From positions 17,161,745 to 17,225,744 of the forward strand of contig NW_025336087.1 in the NCBI RefSeq assembly GCF_004798865.1: a stretch of 64,000 bases of DNA. Reading direction: 5' to 3'. This document shows positions 13,001 through 24,088 of this stretch, piece by piece; positions within the stretch are counted from its first letter, which is position 1; each line of letters begins with the position of its first letter. A program made the translations under genes and the position numbers. A model generated the notes under the pieces. The model saw only the letters and a program-made list of their open reading frames with translations. It had not been told where the DNA came from and did no database searches. Source of the stretch: Varanus komodoensis. Its lineage: Eukaryota > Chordata > Lepidosauria > Squamata > Varanidae.

Positions 13001-13680
13001 ATGTAGAGAAGTCATTCATCCAGATGCCTGACCTCAAAGCATTGGCTTTGTGCAGGGGTTCACTGGCATTGTACAATCCTGGTAAATTTCTGTCTCACAG
13101 AAGTCAAAAAGTATTGTGAGGTGCTCTTTTCTACCACAGCTGGAACAGGAGAGCTAAGCAAAATAAACATGTTGAAACTTACAGTGAGTTGTATGCACAC
13201 AGCACAAGGGGTGTTTCTCACAATTTGGGAATGCCAAAGGGAAAAGCCGTCTCACAAGTGCCGTCTCACACATATCCTTTAGGCAGTCATGCTCTGTGCT
13301 AGGAGTAGACAAACTCTGGGCCTGTGGGTACATTGACAGTTTGAACAAGTAACCTGGGCCCCAACCCAAAATGGGTGCATTGCAAAGGAAAGCCCTCAAC
13401 ATACAATTGTCCCTACATGTGACCCAGAAGCATTCTTGGGAAAAAGTTGTCCTTAAGCCATGCTTGGGAAAAGAAACTGCTTGGAAGCAACCCAAGCTGT
13501 AAGAAATTCTGTTATTTAAAAACAAGGGAAATAAAATGTGGAAAGGGTGGGCACTTTGTAGGCCCTGTGTTGCCCTATGGAAGCCCTGTTTACAGCTTCC
13601 GTAGCTGAAACCAACACTTCGTTATTAGTACTGTCTATGTTTTCATATTGCTACATTGTGATCATTATGAAGAATGCAAA
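10010..13680. other. Non-coding DNA, nothing recognised
   Basis: A short cytosine run followed by an ACAC run lies near 10796-10815. The longest frame (143 codons, 12226-12657, minus) has no family resemblance. No transposon text was recognised. Confidence 0.4.
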
Positions 13681-13683
13681 CAT

Positions 13684-14204
13684 GGGGAGCCAGTGTGGTG
13701 ATGCTAGAGTGTTGGACTGGGAAGCTGGGAGAACGGAGGACTAGTTCCCATTGGCCATGAAGCTCACTGTATAACTTTGCACCAGTCACTCCGTCTTAAC
13801 CCAACCTACATCACAAGGTTGTTGTTGTGAGAATAAAACGGAACTACCCGGAGGAAGACCTTCTCTGTGGTGGCGCCCCATCTATGGAATGCGCTCCCCA
13901 GAGAGGTCCGCCTGGCACCATCATTATTTGCTTTTCAGTGCCAGGCAAAGACCTTTTTCTTTAAAAGTTATTTTAACTGTTAATTTATTATTATTGTATT
14001 TATAGATTTTAATATATATAGCCAAGATGGTACCAGTTTTTAAATTATTAATTTTTTATGAATGTTGTGAGCTGCCCCGAGGCTTTGTTGTGATGGGGGC
14101 AGCATAGAAATTTTTTAAATAAATAAATAAATAAATAAATAAACTATGTAAGCCAACTTGGACTCTTCATGAAAGGAAAAAAGAAGCAGGGAATAAATGC
14201 AAAG
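13684..14204 (+). mobile_element. tRNA-derived SINE split by a LINE tail
   Basis: The left part (13684-13846) reads gccagtgtggtgatgctaga, ttggactgggaagctgggag, gccatgaagctcactgtata, accagtcactc and acaaggttgttgttgtgaga, which is the squamate tRNA-SINE body. The right part (14142-14204) reads aactatgtaagccaacttgg and gcagggaataaatgc, which is the SINE's own 3' tail. The LINE tail at 13847-14141 lies between them. The two halves together make one SINE copy, so the LINE tail landed in it later. Compare the uninterrupted copy at 56.77 kb. Confidence 0.8.
13847..14141 (+). mobile_element. 5'-truncated L2-like LINE (3' UTR only) inside a SINE
   Basis: The element begins ggaggaagaccttctctgtg, continues gcgccccatctatggaatgc and agagaggtccgcctggcacc, then an AT-rich spacer, and ends gtgagctgccccgaggcttt...gggggcagcatagaaat followed by (AAAT)n. 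This is the sense version of the 3' UTR of the minus-strand LINE at 18.3-21.5 kb. The base string aacta occurs at both ends (aactac on the left, aactat on the right), a short target-site duplication. No coding sequence remains. Confidence 0.85.
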
Positions 14205-14209
14205 TGATA

Positions 14210-15600
14210 ATTCATGATGATGGTGATGATATAATAGTTGGTTAAGCCATCAAAAACTGGTAATTGTGCTGCCACCAACTTTTTCTCCAAGGACTGCAAT
14301 AGCTAGAGGTAAGAAATCAATGAGTTCATCAATGACTATTTGAATAACTAAGTGCTCTTTACCGGCTCAAGCTTCTGGCTTCTGCATATTGCTAATTGTA
14401 GGTGGAACATACTGCTGGTATCCTGCCAGAGTTTCTGCTCTGTCCATTCCAGCAGGGCAAATTATGGCACAAGGCAGAATTAATCATGTTTCCTTCTTTA
14501 AATGATGTATCTAGTTAAATGCCTGGCTATCTTCTACATTTCCCTCCACTTTGCCATCGGAGGAAGAAGCAGCAGCAGACTTTCAGCCATGTTTGGATCC
14601 AGTTCCACGATCTTTGCAATGAAGAATCTAGTGGTGGAGTTTGCTTTCCCCTTTCCTCCTTGTGGCCTCATGCCTTTTCATCATGTCTTTTCAATTGTAT
14701 AGCTGTGGGTAGGGTCCTTCAAGTCTGATCTTGGCAAGTCAGTCTGAGAGCCTTCGCAATGTTTTGAATGAATGAATAATAAAGAAATGAGTAAGAACTG
14801 ATTTATTCCTTCCTGTTGCGGATTGAATGGTTCCTATTATAGAGTTTCTATGCTTTTCCCATAGTCTGTCACAATTCTATTACCTGCATTCTCATCATTA
14901 TGTTCGTTCCCTGACTGTATTTCTCTTCCGTTTCACAGCTTCTTTTGTCTTTTATTCTGGCTTGTAGTGTTATTCTATGGTGTTGAAGATTATTATCATG
15001 CTTTAATTTTATTATTATGGTTCTAGTTTTCAGGGGTATAAAACTTCTAAGAAATATAACGGAGTCCTGAGGGTAATTGCCCTAAGCTGCACTGTAATTT
15101 GCAGCTGCTCTTTCTTTCACTGAATGTTGCTTTCCCTAGTTGCAAGTTCTTGCCCCTTTTTCACATAACGCTGGTAAAGTGGAAGTGCTGGACTGAAGCA
15201 AGGATGGTGGGGGAGTCTGCGGAGGGATCAAATGAGGTTGGATTTCTATGAATCTGACCTGCAGATTCTTTCTAGGTCATGCAGATTCTGCCAACTTGTG
15301 TGTTGATTTTTCATTTTTGAAAGATACTGGCACTAATGTGCATTGGCACTGTTGTACATCAGCACTAATTAGCATTAACTGATGTGTGTCAGCATTAATT
15401 ATCATTAAATCAAGCACATTAGCACTTATTTTTAAATAAATATAACCATGCACTATAACACATGTGCATAAGTGCACACTTGAAGTTGTGAGCACTTGTC
15501 CAAATATGCATTAATGCTAAGACAGAATGGGTAGTGCAACATTCTGGTCAAAATTATGAGTGGACAACAGAATAAGAGATAGCTAATAGGTGTCCATGAA
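14210..15600. other. Non-coding DNA with a TAAT-motif cluster
   Basis: No gene was recognised. Between about 15320 and 15520 short TAAT/ATTA motifs recur in gcactaatt and gcattaatt contexts; this is described among the findings. Confidence 0.4.
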
Positions 15601-15652
15601 ACACAGCTATACAGATTCCTATGTCTGTATCTTGAAGTCCTGGAGCTTAGAG

Positions 15653-15713
15653 TATAAACAGCATCATTTAAATTTGGCAGTTCTCACCAGAGGTAGTGGT
15701 GCTGGAGACAACC
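15653..15713 (+). promoter_or_regulatory. Possible TATA-box core promoter and 5' leader
   Basis: TATAAA lies at 15653-15658. An initiator-like ggcAgt has its A at 15679, 26 bases downstream, which is slightly shorter than the usual 28-33; an A at 15686 would be at 33 but has a poorer initiator. A start codon with a perfect Kozak context follows at 15714. The string TATAAA is common in AT-rich DNA, so the case rests on its position relative to the start codon and splice donor. Confidence 0.22.
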
Positions 15714-15740
15714 ATGGGTTCCAGGAAGCAAACAAAACTG
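15714..15740 (+). CDS. Candidate first coding exon, 9 codons (hypothetical)
   Basis: The start is in a perfect Kozak context, accATGg. The frame reads MGSRKQTKL and meets ctg|gtaagtat at 15741, which agrees with the vertebrate donor consensus at nearly every position. Without splicing the frame would continue only to MGSRKQTKLVSIMDKARSYL and a few residues more before a stop. A TATA box lies about 60 bases upstream of the ATG. No family can be recognised from nine residues, and no matching downstream exon was found. A lone N-terminal exon of a gene with a long intron, a lineage-specific transcript, or chance are all possible. Confidence 0.25.
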
Positions 15741-15749
15741 GTAAGTATA

Positions 15750-18285
15750 ATGGACAAAGCTAGAAGTTACTTACCACCTTATGGGCATTAAATTCTTTTA
15801 GACTGAAACTCAATGCACACTTTATGTTGTGAGCCAGGCATCTCTTCCCAATGAAGACAATCACTCCAGTAGTTGCTAAAAGAGTCTTTTACATACTGCT
15901 ACAAAGTATTCACAAACCCTGAAAATACACTCAAGGTAGAAAGTTGACCTCTTGCTCTGACTGATGTCACCCCAAACTTTGCTTATGAGCCCTTCAGGGC
16001 CAGTCTCTAGAGGAAGGTGCACTCTAGACATGCGCTTGCAGCCGCTTCTCCAATCGAATTTCTAATTGCCCCAGTTGACAAGTGGGCCTGCGCATCGAGC
16101 ATCCCAAAGTCCCGCGTTACTCTCCCCAGTCTGTTCTCTATTGGCTTCTTTCCCACAATCAGGAATAGGAGGGGGCTCAGTGCTTGTCCTTGAAATGCTT
16201 TGATCCTGCACTATGTCAAACTGGTCCCCTGGGGGTAGTTTGCCACCTGAAGCCTCTCTAGTCTCAACAACTCAAATATCAGGGTGAGGACTCTGAGCCT
16301 ATACTGGGACAAATATAAGCTCCCCTTCTTCTCAGCCTAAGCTATTGTTTCCACCAGAGCCCTTGATCTCTTGTGCATGCCTGGGAATCTCATCTGAGTG
16401 CCCGCATGCAGCACACTTTATTTTCATGATACACCTAACAGCTCTGCATTGTTCCTTTGTTAGAACAATTGTTAGAACTTGCCAGCACTCTGATCTTCCA
16501 AATGTAGGGATGGCATTTAAAAAGAGCATCCAGACAGTGATTTGCTAGCTGGTCTGCTGGCATCAGAAATGAATGCATCACAACTTACCACAAAGCAAGA
16601 GTCTCCACCAAGGGAGTGAATTTGTTCACTCCTCGTTGTTTTCCTGATAACATCTAATCTGGAGTTTACTCTGTCTCAAACCATCATTTCTGTATATATC
16701 CTGAACCTCAAAATTCTGTTCTTAGCAGGTAACACATAATTATGGATGAGCTAACAAGTGATGTTCAAGATTGCTGGGGATATATATGTATTTCTCACTG
16801 CTGTTCATGTGCCCCAATTCCCTCTTGTGTTGGTGATCATTGCTTGCTTCACATGAATGTCATGCAAATCAAGCAGTGATCAAATGAGAGATTTCGGCAA
16901 ATCTCCCCAAATGGTCACAAATCTCTTGACATTTTTGCACATTTCTTCTGGAGATTAAAGTGTGTCTGATTCAGTCTACAGAGGGGATTTGCACAAACTG
17001 AACTGAGAATTGGGAATAAGATTAATGCTAGCTCATGTTCAAGAATTTTTTTTTTTAAAAAGGACATGTGTTTGTGCTCACATGCAGGGCTTTGAATGGA
17101 CATACTCACATGTATTGTGAGCAAAAATGAAATTCTCAGTCACCCCTACTTACAAGTAGTTAAGGTAGATTGGCTTCATTGATTTTTATTTGGAATTATC
17201 TCTGTGTGTCTTATTTTGCAATTCTGCAGTACCTGATCTCTTGTTTCCTGAGATGTGCCCACAGGGGAAAAAGAATGTTGGTTAGAAAGCTAGAAGGGTA
17301 ATTTCTAATCTTTTTCTCTGAAATCCAGAAGTTCAGGTCATGTGAATAGTCACAGCTAAATTTGAAACGCAAAGGGTTCTTAAAATTTGCTGAACCTATT
17401 TTTTTTTAAACAAAACAAAAACAAACTGATGATTATCTGGATTCACAGACTGTAAGCTTGGAAACTTCTACGAAACAGAAGTGACTTTAGAAAAGGGGAT
17501 CTTTCACCCTGTATGAATTTGCTTCAAAGTTAACCTTTACCTTCAAATAGAAGTAGAATTTCAAATCAACTGGTGACAGATACTTTGTTCCTGCTGCACA
17601 GGTGAGAGTATTAAAAAAATAGGAAAGGAATGACATACTTTAATAGAATGAAGCTTTTGTGATCCACCGGGCATAGCAATGTTTGACAGAATGGAAGCTT
17701 AGGTGAATTTCTGTGTATTTCAATGACCATGAAGCTTAAAACTGACTGACAGGTATTCATTTCCATTCAATGAATATCTGAGAAATAATTTAACAGTAGA
17801 GTATGCAAAACTGCTTAGTAGATTCTTTTTATGTTGTGTATCAACTGTGATTTATTCCATCAGTGATAGAATTTATCAGTGATGGGATAAACGCTGTGGG
17901 GTTTTTTTGTTTTGGTGAAGTTATAACTATAGATACATTAGGCAGATGAAAAACTGTTCTATCTTCACTGGTAGACTTCTCCATCTAAGCATCATCCAAG
18001 ACTTACCATGTGTTATTTCTTCTGCTTTGACCAAGAAAATTGATTTATGGCAGCAAAACCATTATATTTTGTAGCAAGGGCTATAGGATTAACAACAGGG
18101 CAGGGGCATATCTGTCTTGGCTTCTAAACTGAAATAAGCAACATGAGCAGACTAATTAATACTTTTTTTGTTTTGTGGAACAACTCTTTCATTGACTAAA
18201 GTGTTAAAAAACAAATAGTAGTCCACAACAGGTGTATATGGCTGAACAAAGCAGTTGCTTCTCCTTTTTTATTTAAGGAAACTCT
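15750..18285. other. Mostly non-coding DNA with one possible RT remnant
   Basis: The interval 16000-16310 is less AT-rich and holds an RT-like phrase on the minus strand (separate entry). The remainder shows no recognised element. The sequence near 16880-17150 is rich in gcacatttc/tttgcacaa phrases that recur in other AT-rich blocks of the window. Confidence 0.35.
16000..16310 (-). pseudogene. Possible remnant of a non-LTR reverse transcriptase
   Basis: On the minus strand one frame reads KAFQGQALSPLLFLI, followed by about 45 further codons without a stop. FQG..LSPLLF resembles RT motif B (usually GxxQGdxLSPLLF), which many LINE clades share. The flanking text is not recognisable, the normal D at the GD position is Q-A, and no YADD box was seen, so the assignment is tentative. 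It does not look like the L2 or CR1 copies elsewhere in the window. Confidence 0.2.
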
Positions 18286-18290
18286 TCCAC

Positions 18291-18343
<53 letters not shown>
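18291..18343 (+). repeat. (ATCT)n / (GATA)n microsatellite
   Basis: About thirteen perfect ATCT units. On the minus strand this is (GATA)n directly after tacaaatatcgta, the terminus of the LINE that follows, so the array is the expanded 3' tail of that LINE. Confidence 0.97.
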
Positions 18344-21300
18344 CGATATTTGTATGCCATCCTTTGAGAGAGCCTCAGGGTGGCTTACACAAATAAAATT
18401 CCAAAATACATAACAATATAATATAAATAAATCTACAACCCACTCTGGCTGCAATTAAAATATGGTAATAAAATTCAATATTTTTATTTAATCAAAATAT
18501 TGATTAAATAAAAAGGTCTTAACCTGGCGCCAAAAAACATATAATGACGGTGCCAGGCGGACCTCTCTGAGGAGCACATTCCATAGATGGGGCACCACTG
18601 CAGAGAAAGCCCTCCTCGGGGTATCTGTCTCTTAATATCTTTCACAGAGGGTTCCCAGAGGAGAGCTTCTGCTGCCGATCTCAGGGAGTGGGAGGGCAAA
18701 TAGGGAAGAAGGCGTTCCTTTAGGTATCCTGCTCCCAAGCCATTTAGGGCTTTATAGGTAATAACCAGCACCTTGAATTGAGCCTGGACTTCGATGGGAA
18801 TATATGAGAATAATGCCCAGTCACCGACAGCATCCTGGAAGCTCTGTTTGGAACCATCTGAAGTACCCAGACTGTCTTCAAGGGCAGCCCCACGTAAAGC
18901 GCATTACAGAAATCCAACTGGGAAGTAACCAATGAGTGCATCACTGTTGCTAGGCAATCTTCCTCCAGGTAGGGACGCAGCTGATGGATTAGCCAAAGTT
19001 GAAGGAAAGCGCTCCTCGCCACCACTGTCACTTGAGCTTCCAAGGACAGCTCCGGGTCTAGGAGCACTCCCAAACTGCGAACCCTGTCCTTTAGAGGGAG
19101 TGTAACCCCATCCAGGGCAGGGCCCAAGTCACCTACCCAGGAGCTCGAATAACCCACCAACAGAACCTCCATCTTATCTGGATTGAGTTTCAGTTTATTG
19201 GCCTTCATCCAGCCCATTACCTCGGCCAGGCACCAGTTCAGTACAGCCACTGCCTCACCTGGGTTAGTTGAGAAAGAGAGGTAGAGCTGGGTATCATCAG
19301 CATACTGATGACTCCGCAGTCCAAACCTCCTCATGACCTCTCCCAGCGGTTTCATGTAGATGTAGAATAGTAAGGGGGACAAAATGGAACCCTGCAGTAC
19401 TCCGTGGCAAAGTTGCCATGGCACAGAGCCAAAATCCCCCAGAACCACCTTCTGGAATCAGCCGTCAAGGTAGGAGTGGAACCACTGCCAAGCAGTGCCT
19501 CCTACTCCCGGTCCCGCCAGCCTGTCCAGGAGGATACCATGGTCGATGGTATTGAAAGCCGCTGAGAGGTCCAGGAGAACCAACAGGTACACACTTCCAT
19601 ACCCGGGTCTGAAGCCAGACTGAAATAGGTCCAGATAATCAGTTTCACCCAAGAGTACTTGGAGTTGTCCCGCCACCACCCGTTCCAACACCTTGCCCAA
19701 AAAAGGGATGTTGGCCACCAGTCTATCATTGGCAGCCATCTTTGGATCCAGAGATGCCTTCTTTAGGACAGGCCTGATTACCACCTCCTTTAAAGGAGTG
19801 GGCACCCAGCCGTCCCTCAGAGAGGCGTTAATAACCTCCAGGATCCAGGAACCAATCCCGTGTTTGCCTTTGGTCAGCAGCCACGAAGGGCAAGGGTCGA
19901 GTAAGCAGGTGGTAGGACGTACTTGTCCGAGCACACTGTCCACATCATTGGGCCGTATTAACTGAAATTCATCCATTAATACCTGACCGGACGGAGTCAT
20001 TTGTGTCTCCCCTAAAGGATCTGAATCAATTGTGGAGTCTAGCTCGTGACGAATCTGAGCAATTTTCTCCTTGAAATGCTGGGCAAAGTCGTCACAGTGG
20101 GCCATTGATGGTGGTACAGGATCTTTCTTAGGGCTGGGATATATCAGCCAATGTACCACTCAAAAAAGCTGTGCTGGATGGCACTGTGAGGAGGCAATAG
20201 AAGTGGAGAAGAATTTCTTCTTTGCTGCCCTCACCACCACAGCATAGGCTCGATAATGAGCACGTAAGCATGCTCAGTCGGATTCATCCCATGATTTCCT
20301 CCACCTACGCTCTAGACATTTCCCAACTTGCTTTATCGCCCGTAATTCAGAAGTATATCATGGAAATGGACGGGCTCTGCTTGGCAGGAGAGGACGCTTA
20401 GGGGCGATCTTGTCAATTATTTTATAATGTGAGTTTTAATTAAGATTATTTTATATGGATTTTAACTTGTTTTATCTATGTTGTAAGCCGCCCCGAGGCT
20501 TCGGCGAATGGGGCGGCATAAAAATGTTTTAATAAATAAATAAATAAATAAATAAATTGCTCTGGCCATTTCCCCATTCCATAGTCCAACCAGAGCATCA
20601 ACAGGAGCACCAGCTTTATCAACCGGAAAATCCCCCAGAGCCTTCAGGAATCCATCCGGATCCATCTGGCTCTGAGGGTGGGCCATCACAATAGGGTCCG
20701 CACCCTTACAGAGGAAAAGGCCAGCTCCGAGCTCAAACCTCACGAGGAAGTGATCTAACCATGACAAGGGAGTCAGATGCAAGTTCCTCACCCTCAAATC
20801 ACCCTCTTCCTGCCCTGTCAATAAAATCTGGTCCAGCGTGTGACCACGTTCATGGATTGGACCTATGACATATTGAGACAGCCCCATAGCTGTCATGGAG
20901 GCCATGAAGTCCTGAGCTGCCCCGGTCAGAACAGTCTCGGCATGGAGATTGAAGTCCCCCAGGACCAACATCCTGGGGGTCCTCAACACCAGTTAAGAGA
21001 CGATCTCCGTCAGCTCAGGCAAGGGGGTCTGATGGGCAGAAGGGTGCACGGTACACCAGCAGAATCCCCAGTCTGTCTCAATTGCCCAGTGCTAGGTATA
21101 AGCACTCTAGACCTGGTCTCAGGAGAACAGGAAGCCCCGTGAGGGAAATAGAAGCTCGGTAAATTAAAGCAACCCCCCTCCCCTCCCCACTGGATGTGAC
21201 TGGTGCTGAACTAGATACCTGGGTGGGCACAGCTGAGAGAGGCTACATCCCCCCCCCCTCCTGCCCAGGTCTCTGTAATGCAAGCCAGGTCGACCCCTTG

Positions 21301-21500
21301 GCTAGCAGAATATCACAAAACAGCCTCCCAGAATTGTTTTCACAGTTAACTTTGGATTCATTTTTTGGAGAACATCCCGTACAGCAATCCCAGACCCTGT
21401 AATGATACAGGCATTTTTGTGGGCCTCAGGTGTCTTCCTCTCTATAAAAGGAAGCAATGCTGCACCCATTTTGTCCACTTCACCTGGGCTTTAGCCATAG
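18344..21500 (-). mobile_element. L2-like (CR1/L2 group) LINE with nearly whole ORF2
   Basis: ORF2 is the only coding part and reads on the minus strand from about 21.45 kb down to 18.48 kb. First comes an apurinic-type endonuclease: a worn start, then GRGGG near 21190, LVLGDFNLHAE at 20936-20968 and LDHFLVRFELG near 20.75 kb. The reverse transcriptase follows, with QSGFRPGYGS near 19.6 kb, LLDLSAAFNTIDH (motif A), [13 protein letters not shown] (motif B) near 19.39 kb and YADD (motif C) at 19293-19304. A C-terminal region ends with [14 protein letters not shown] style text. Visible damage includes an in-frame stop at about 19458, a frame change near 18.77 kb, another near 21.0 kb and a LINE-tail insertion at 20.42 kb. 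The 3' UTR ends gtaagccaccctgaggctct and a GATA tail. The endonuclease-RT product would nick DNA and copy its own RNA; this copy looks inactive. It is the best-preserved element here and so probably younger than the other L2 copies. Confidence 0.93.
20419..20554 (+). mobile_element. L2-like LINE tail inserted antisense in the large LINE
   Basis: The insert reads ttttataatgtgagttttaa, then ttgtaagccgccccgaggct and gaatggggcggcataaaaat, and ends in (AAAT)n. It interrupts the ORF2 linker between endonuclease and RT. The tetramer aatt flanks it (20415-20418 and 20555-20558); removing the insert restores gtcaattgctctggcc, antisense of an in-frame Ala-Ile-Asp. It is an extreme 5' truncation, 3' UTR only, of the same family. 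Confidence 0.85.
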
Positions 21501-21504
21501 TAAA

Positions 21505-21990
21505 ACCTCAAAAGTGACAGATTCCATTATGTTCTATTAATGAGTAAATGCAGTATCCGACTTCACTTTACTAAATATTAGGCATATTGGTTATAGAGTA
21601 TCCCCGGAAGTCCTGAAGGACACCAGACATTGATGGCACTGAATTAGACATGGATAAGGCCGGAGACTCTTGTACCATATACTACAGTATATGCCATTTC
21701 AAAACATTTTGACCTTCAGTGAGCCAATTAGATAGGCTCAGCCTTACATGAAAAATTCTGATAGCATTTTTTTCCAGTGGTATCATAACTGAATTAATGT
21801 TCTGTTACACTGGCAACAAATGCAAACTAAGTTCCTCAGTTTTATTGGAGTGATACTCAGAAATCCCCAACATCCAGAGTCCCTCAGTGATAAAGTCATG
21901 GGAAACAATCAAGTAGTTTAAACACTATAAGCAAAACACTATGGTTTTTGTTTTGTTTTTTGTATTTAACCACACAAATGGCATAGTTAT
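21505..21990. other. Non-coding DNA between LINE and hAT element
   Basis: No element was recognised. There is no open frame that could be an ORF1 of the LINE, so the LINE appears 5'-truncated near the start of its endonuclease. Confidence 0.4.
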
Positions 21991-21991
21991 A

Positions 21992-22757
21992 TTCTATACC
22001 AGGGGTCTCAAACTCGTGGCCCGCAGGCCAATTGCGGCCCATGGGACGATATTTTGTGGCCCCCACTTGATATCAAAGTTTAGTGATAGTGCGGCCCGCG
22101 CATTTTTCTCACACGCACCTGCGTGTGTCATTACCCTGGGCTCAATGTTCCCTCTAAGCTGTGCGCCGGGACGGGTGGGGCACGGGGGAGGGGCCCTGCG
22201 GCCTTCAAAGCGCCAGCGGCGCCCGGGCCGGCCTCCGGGAGCGATGCGGGATGAACGGCCCACCACCACCGCTGCCGCCCAAGGCCGAACACCGCAGTGG
22301 TGGTGGGCCGCTCATCCCACGTGCCCCTTACCTTCCCTGAGCTTTCCAGGATGTTCAAGTGGACCATGTGCCTTTTTGGGAGCACCTATCTGCGTGAAAA
22401 GCTCTTTTCCACCATGAACTTTAATAAGTCAAAGTTCAGGTCCAAACTTACTGATGAGCATCTTCAAGCCATACTGAGGTTCTCAGTTGCTTCCTCCCTC
22501 AAGCCAAATGTGGCTCAGCTGTGTAAGAGGAAGTGCTGTCAGGTCTCTGGCAGCAAGGAGTAGGAGGAAGTAAGAGAAGCCTAGTGCTGAAGAACCATTC
22601 ATGTTCTGAATTATTATTAGTAAAGATTGAGAAGATTGGATCAGTTGTACTTTTTCTGGAATACTCGAAATCCTTTTTTTGTGGAATACTTGATGCGGCC
22701 CAGACTCTACTTCCAGTGGCCCCCAGGTAAGTTGAGTTTGAGACCCCTGTTCTATAC
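21992..22757 (+). mobile_element. hAT transposon, internally deleted, with 8-bp duplications
   Basis: The element proper spans 22000-22749. Its ends are CAGGGGTCTCAAACTC and GAGTTTGAGACCCCTG, perfect inverted repeats, flanked by the identical octamer ttctatac at 21992-21999 and 22750-22757, the hAT signature. Just inside lie gtggcccgcaggcc and gcggccca phrases common in this family. The + frame at about 22350-22563 encodes FGSTYLREKLFSTMNFNKSK, SKLTDEHLQAILRFS and CCQVSGSKE, the C-terminal hAT dimerisation region as in the Charlie8/GTF2IRD2-related transposases. The catalytic core (DDE part and zinc finger) is absent, so it is non-autonomous. A GC-rich block at 22135-22320 looks foreign to the element. 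Confidence 0.93.
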
Positions 22758-22759
22758 AT

Positions 22760-24085
22760 TCGTGATCTAATGTAGTGGCAATTTTCAGACACTGGTTACT
22801 TGTTATTTTGTTGTACAGGTGACACATAATGCTATCCACATTACAACGTGAAATGTTTTTGCCATGTGAAAGTGGACATGAAGACTGACTTTCTGCTGCA
22901 ACTCGACAAGAAGGACCATATGCACTGATTCTGTGGTGAGCCAGGAAGAGTAACCAGAGCTTAGGGATACCGGCTCACAGTGCTGTGGGAGACCCAGAAA
23001 TCTTACTGTCAGGCATTTTGGATGGAAATTTATGGAGAGTACATTGACAAGGCATTGGCCCTGTCCTGGGGTTGATGAGTATCCTGGTATCGGAGCTCAA
23101 CAATCTGCCATGCTTCAGGACTTATGTGATGGAGAAGACTGGTTATAGGAATAAACTTATGGCAGAAATGGAAACTGCATTTTGACTCAGCTAAAATAGG
23201 ACTAGTGTGGAGGAGTTATATGACAGTGAAAAGGCAGGATCAGTGAGCATTTAATAAATACTTAAGAGTATCTACAAAAGGTTTCTAGCATTCTCAACAT
23301 ATTTGCTGGTCTGTTGTGGAAGATGAAAGCATATATATATTGGTGGCAGAAATATCTTAGAAATACATTCAGATTTACAGAGTAATTATGATTCTGCCCA
23401 AGAGTGATTGAATTCTTATTTCTATTTTATGTTTTTCATGCATGAAACCCTATCTATGTGTGCGAAGACTGAGCAAACCATAGGGTGCAATTGGTGGAAC
23501 AAGTCATTTAATAAAAAGGGCACTTTGCAGAAAAAAATCTGCTTATCTACTAGGGTAAGATTTTTAATAGAAAAACTGCAAATGTCTTGATGAACAAAGG
23601 GAAGTGCTGATCTTTATAGGTATGGGGAACATAAGTGATCCTTAAATATTTTAGCAGCAGGAAACAACAGTTGCTCTTGCATAGATTACACTGAGCTCAA
23701 TTTTTGCTTGACTGTATGCAATCTTAAAATAAATTAAAAAGCCCCCAAAGGATCAGTGGCTTCATTCTTTTCCTCATACATATTCTCAAAATTACTAAGA
23801 TTATAATAAGAAATATTATTGCTTCTTTGGTACTGTGAAATATTTGTAATAATAAGAGAGCTTCCCATACATGCAGAATTATGAATTTGTTTGAATTCAC
23901 ATAGTCAAGTGTGACTACATATGATCCTCCTAACCAATAACCTTCAAAATCTTATATGTTGGTGTTTATTTTTAATTTGGATATATTAGGATATACCTAT
24001 ATTGTGACACATTGTTTTAACAAGGAGGACAAATAAACTAGGGCAAGGAGATCACATTCTTCCTTTCTTCATGAATTTTATTTGA
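22760..24085. other. Non-coding DNA, nothing recognised
   Basis: AT-rich sequence without recognised element, except a short (AT)n run near 23333. Confidence 0.4.
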
Positions 24086-24088
24086 TGT

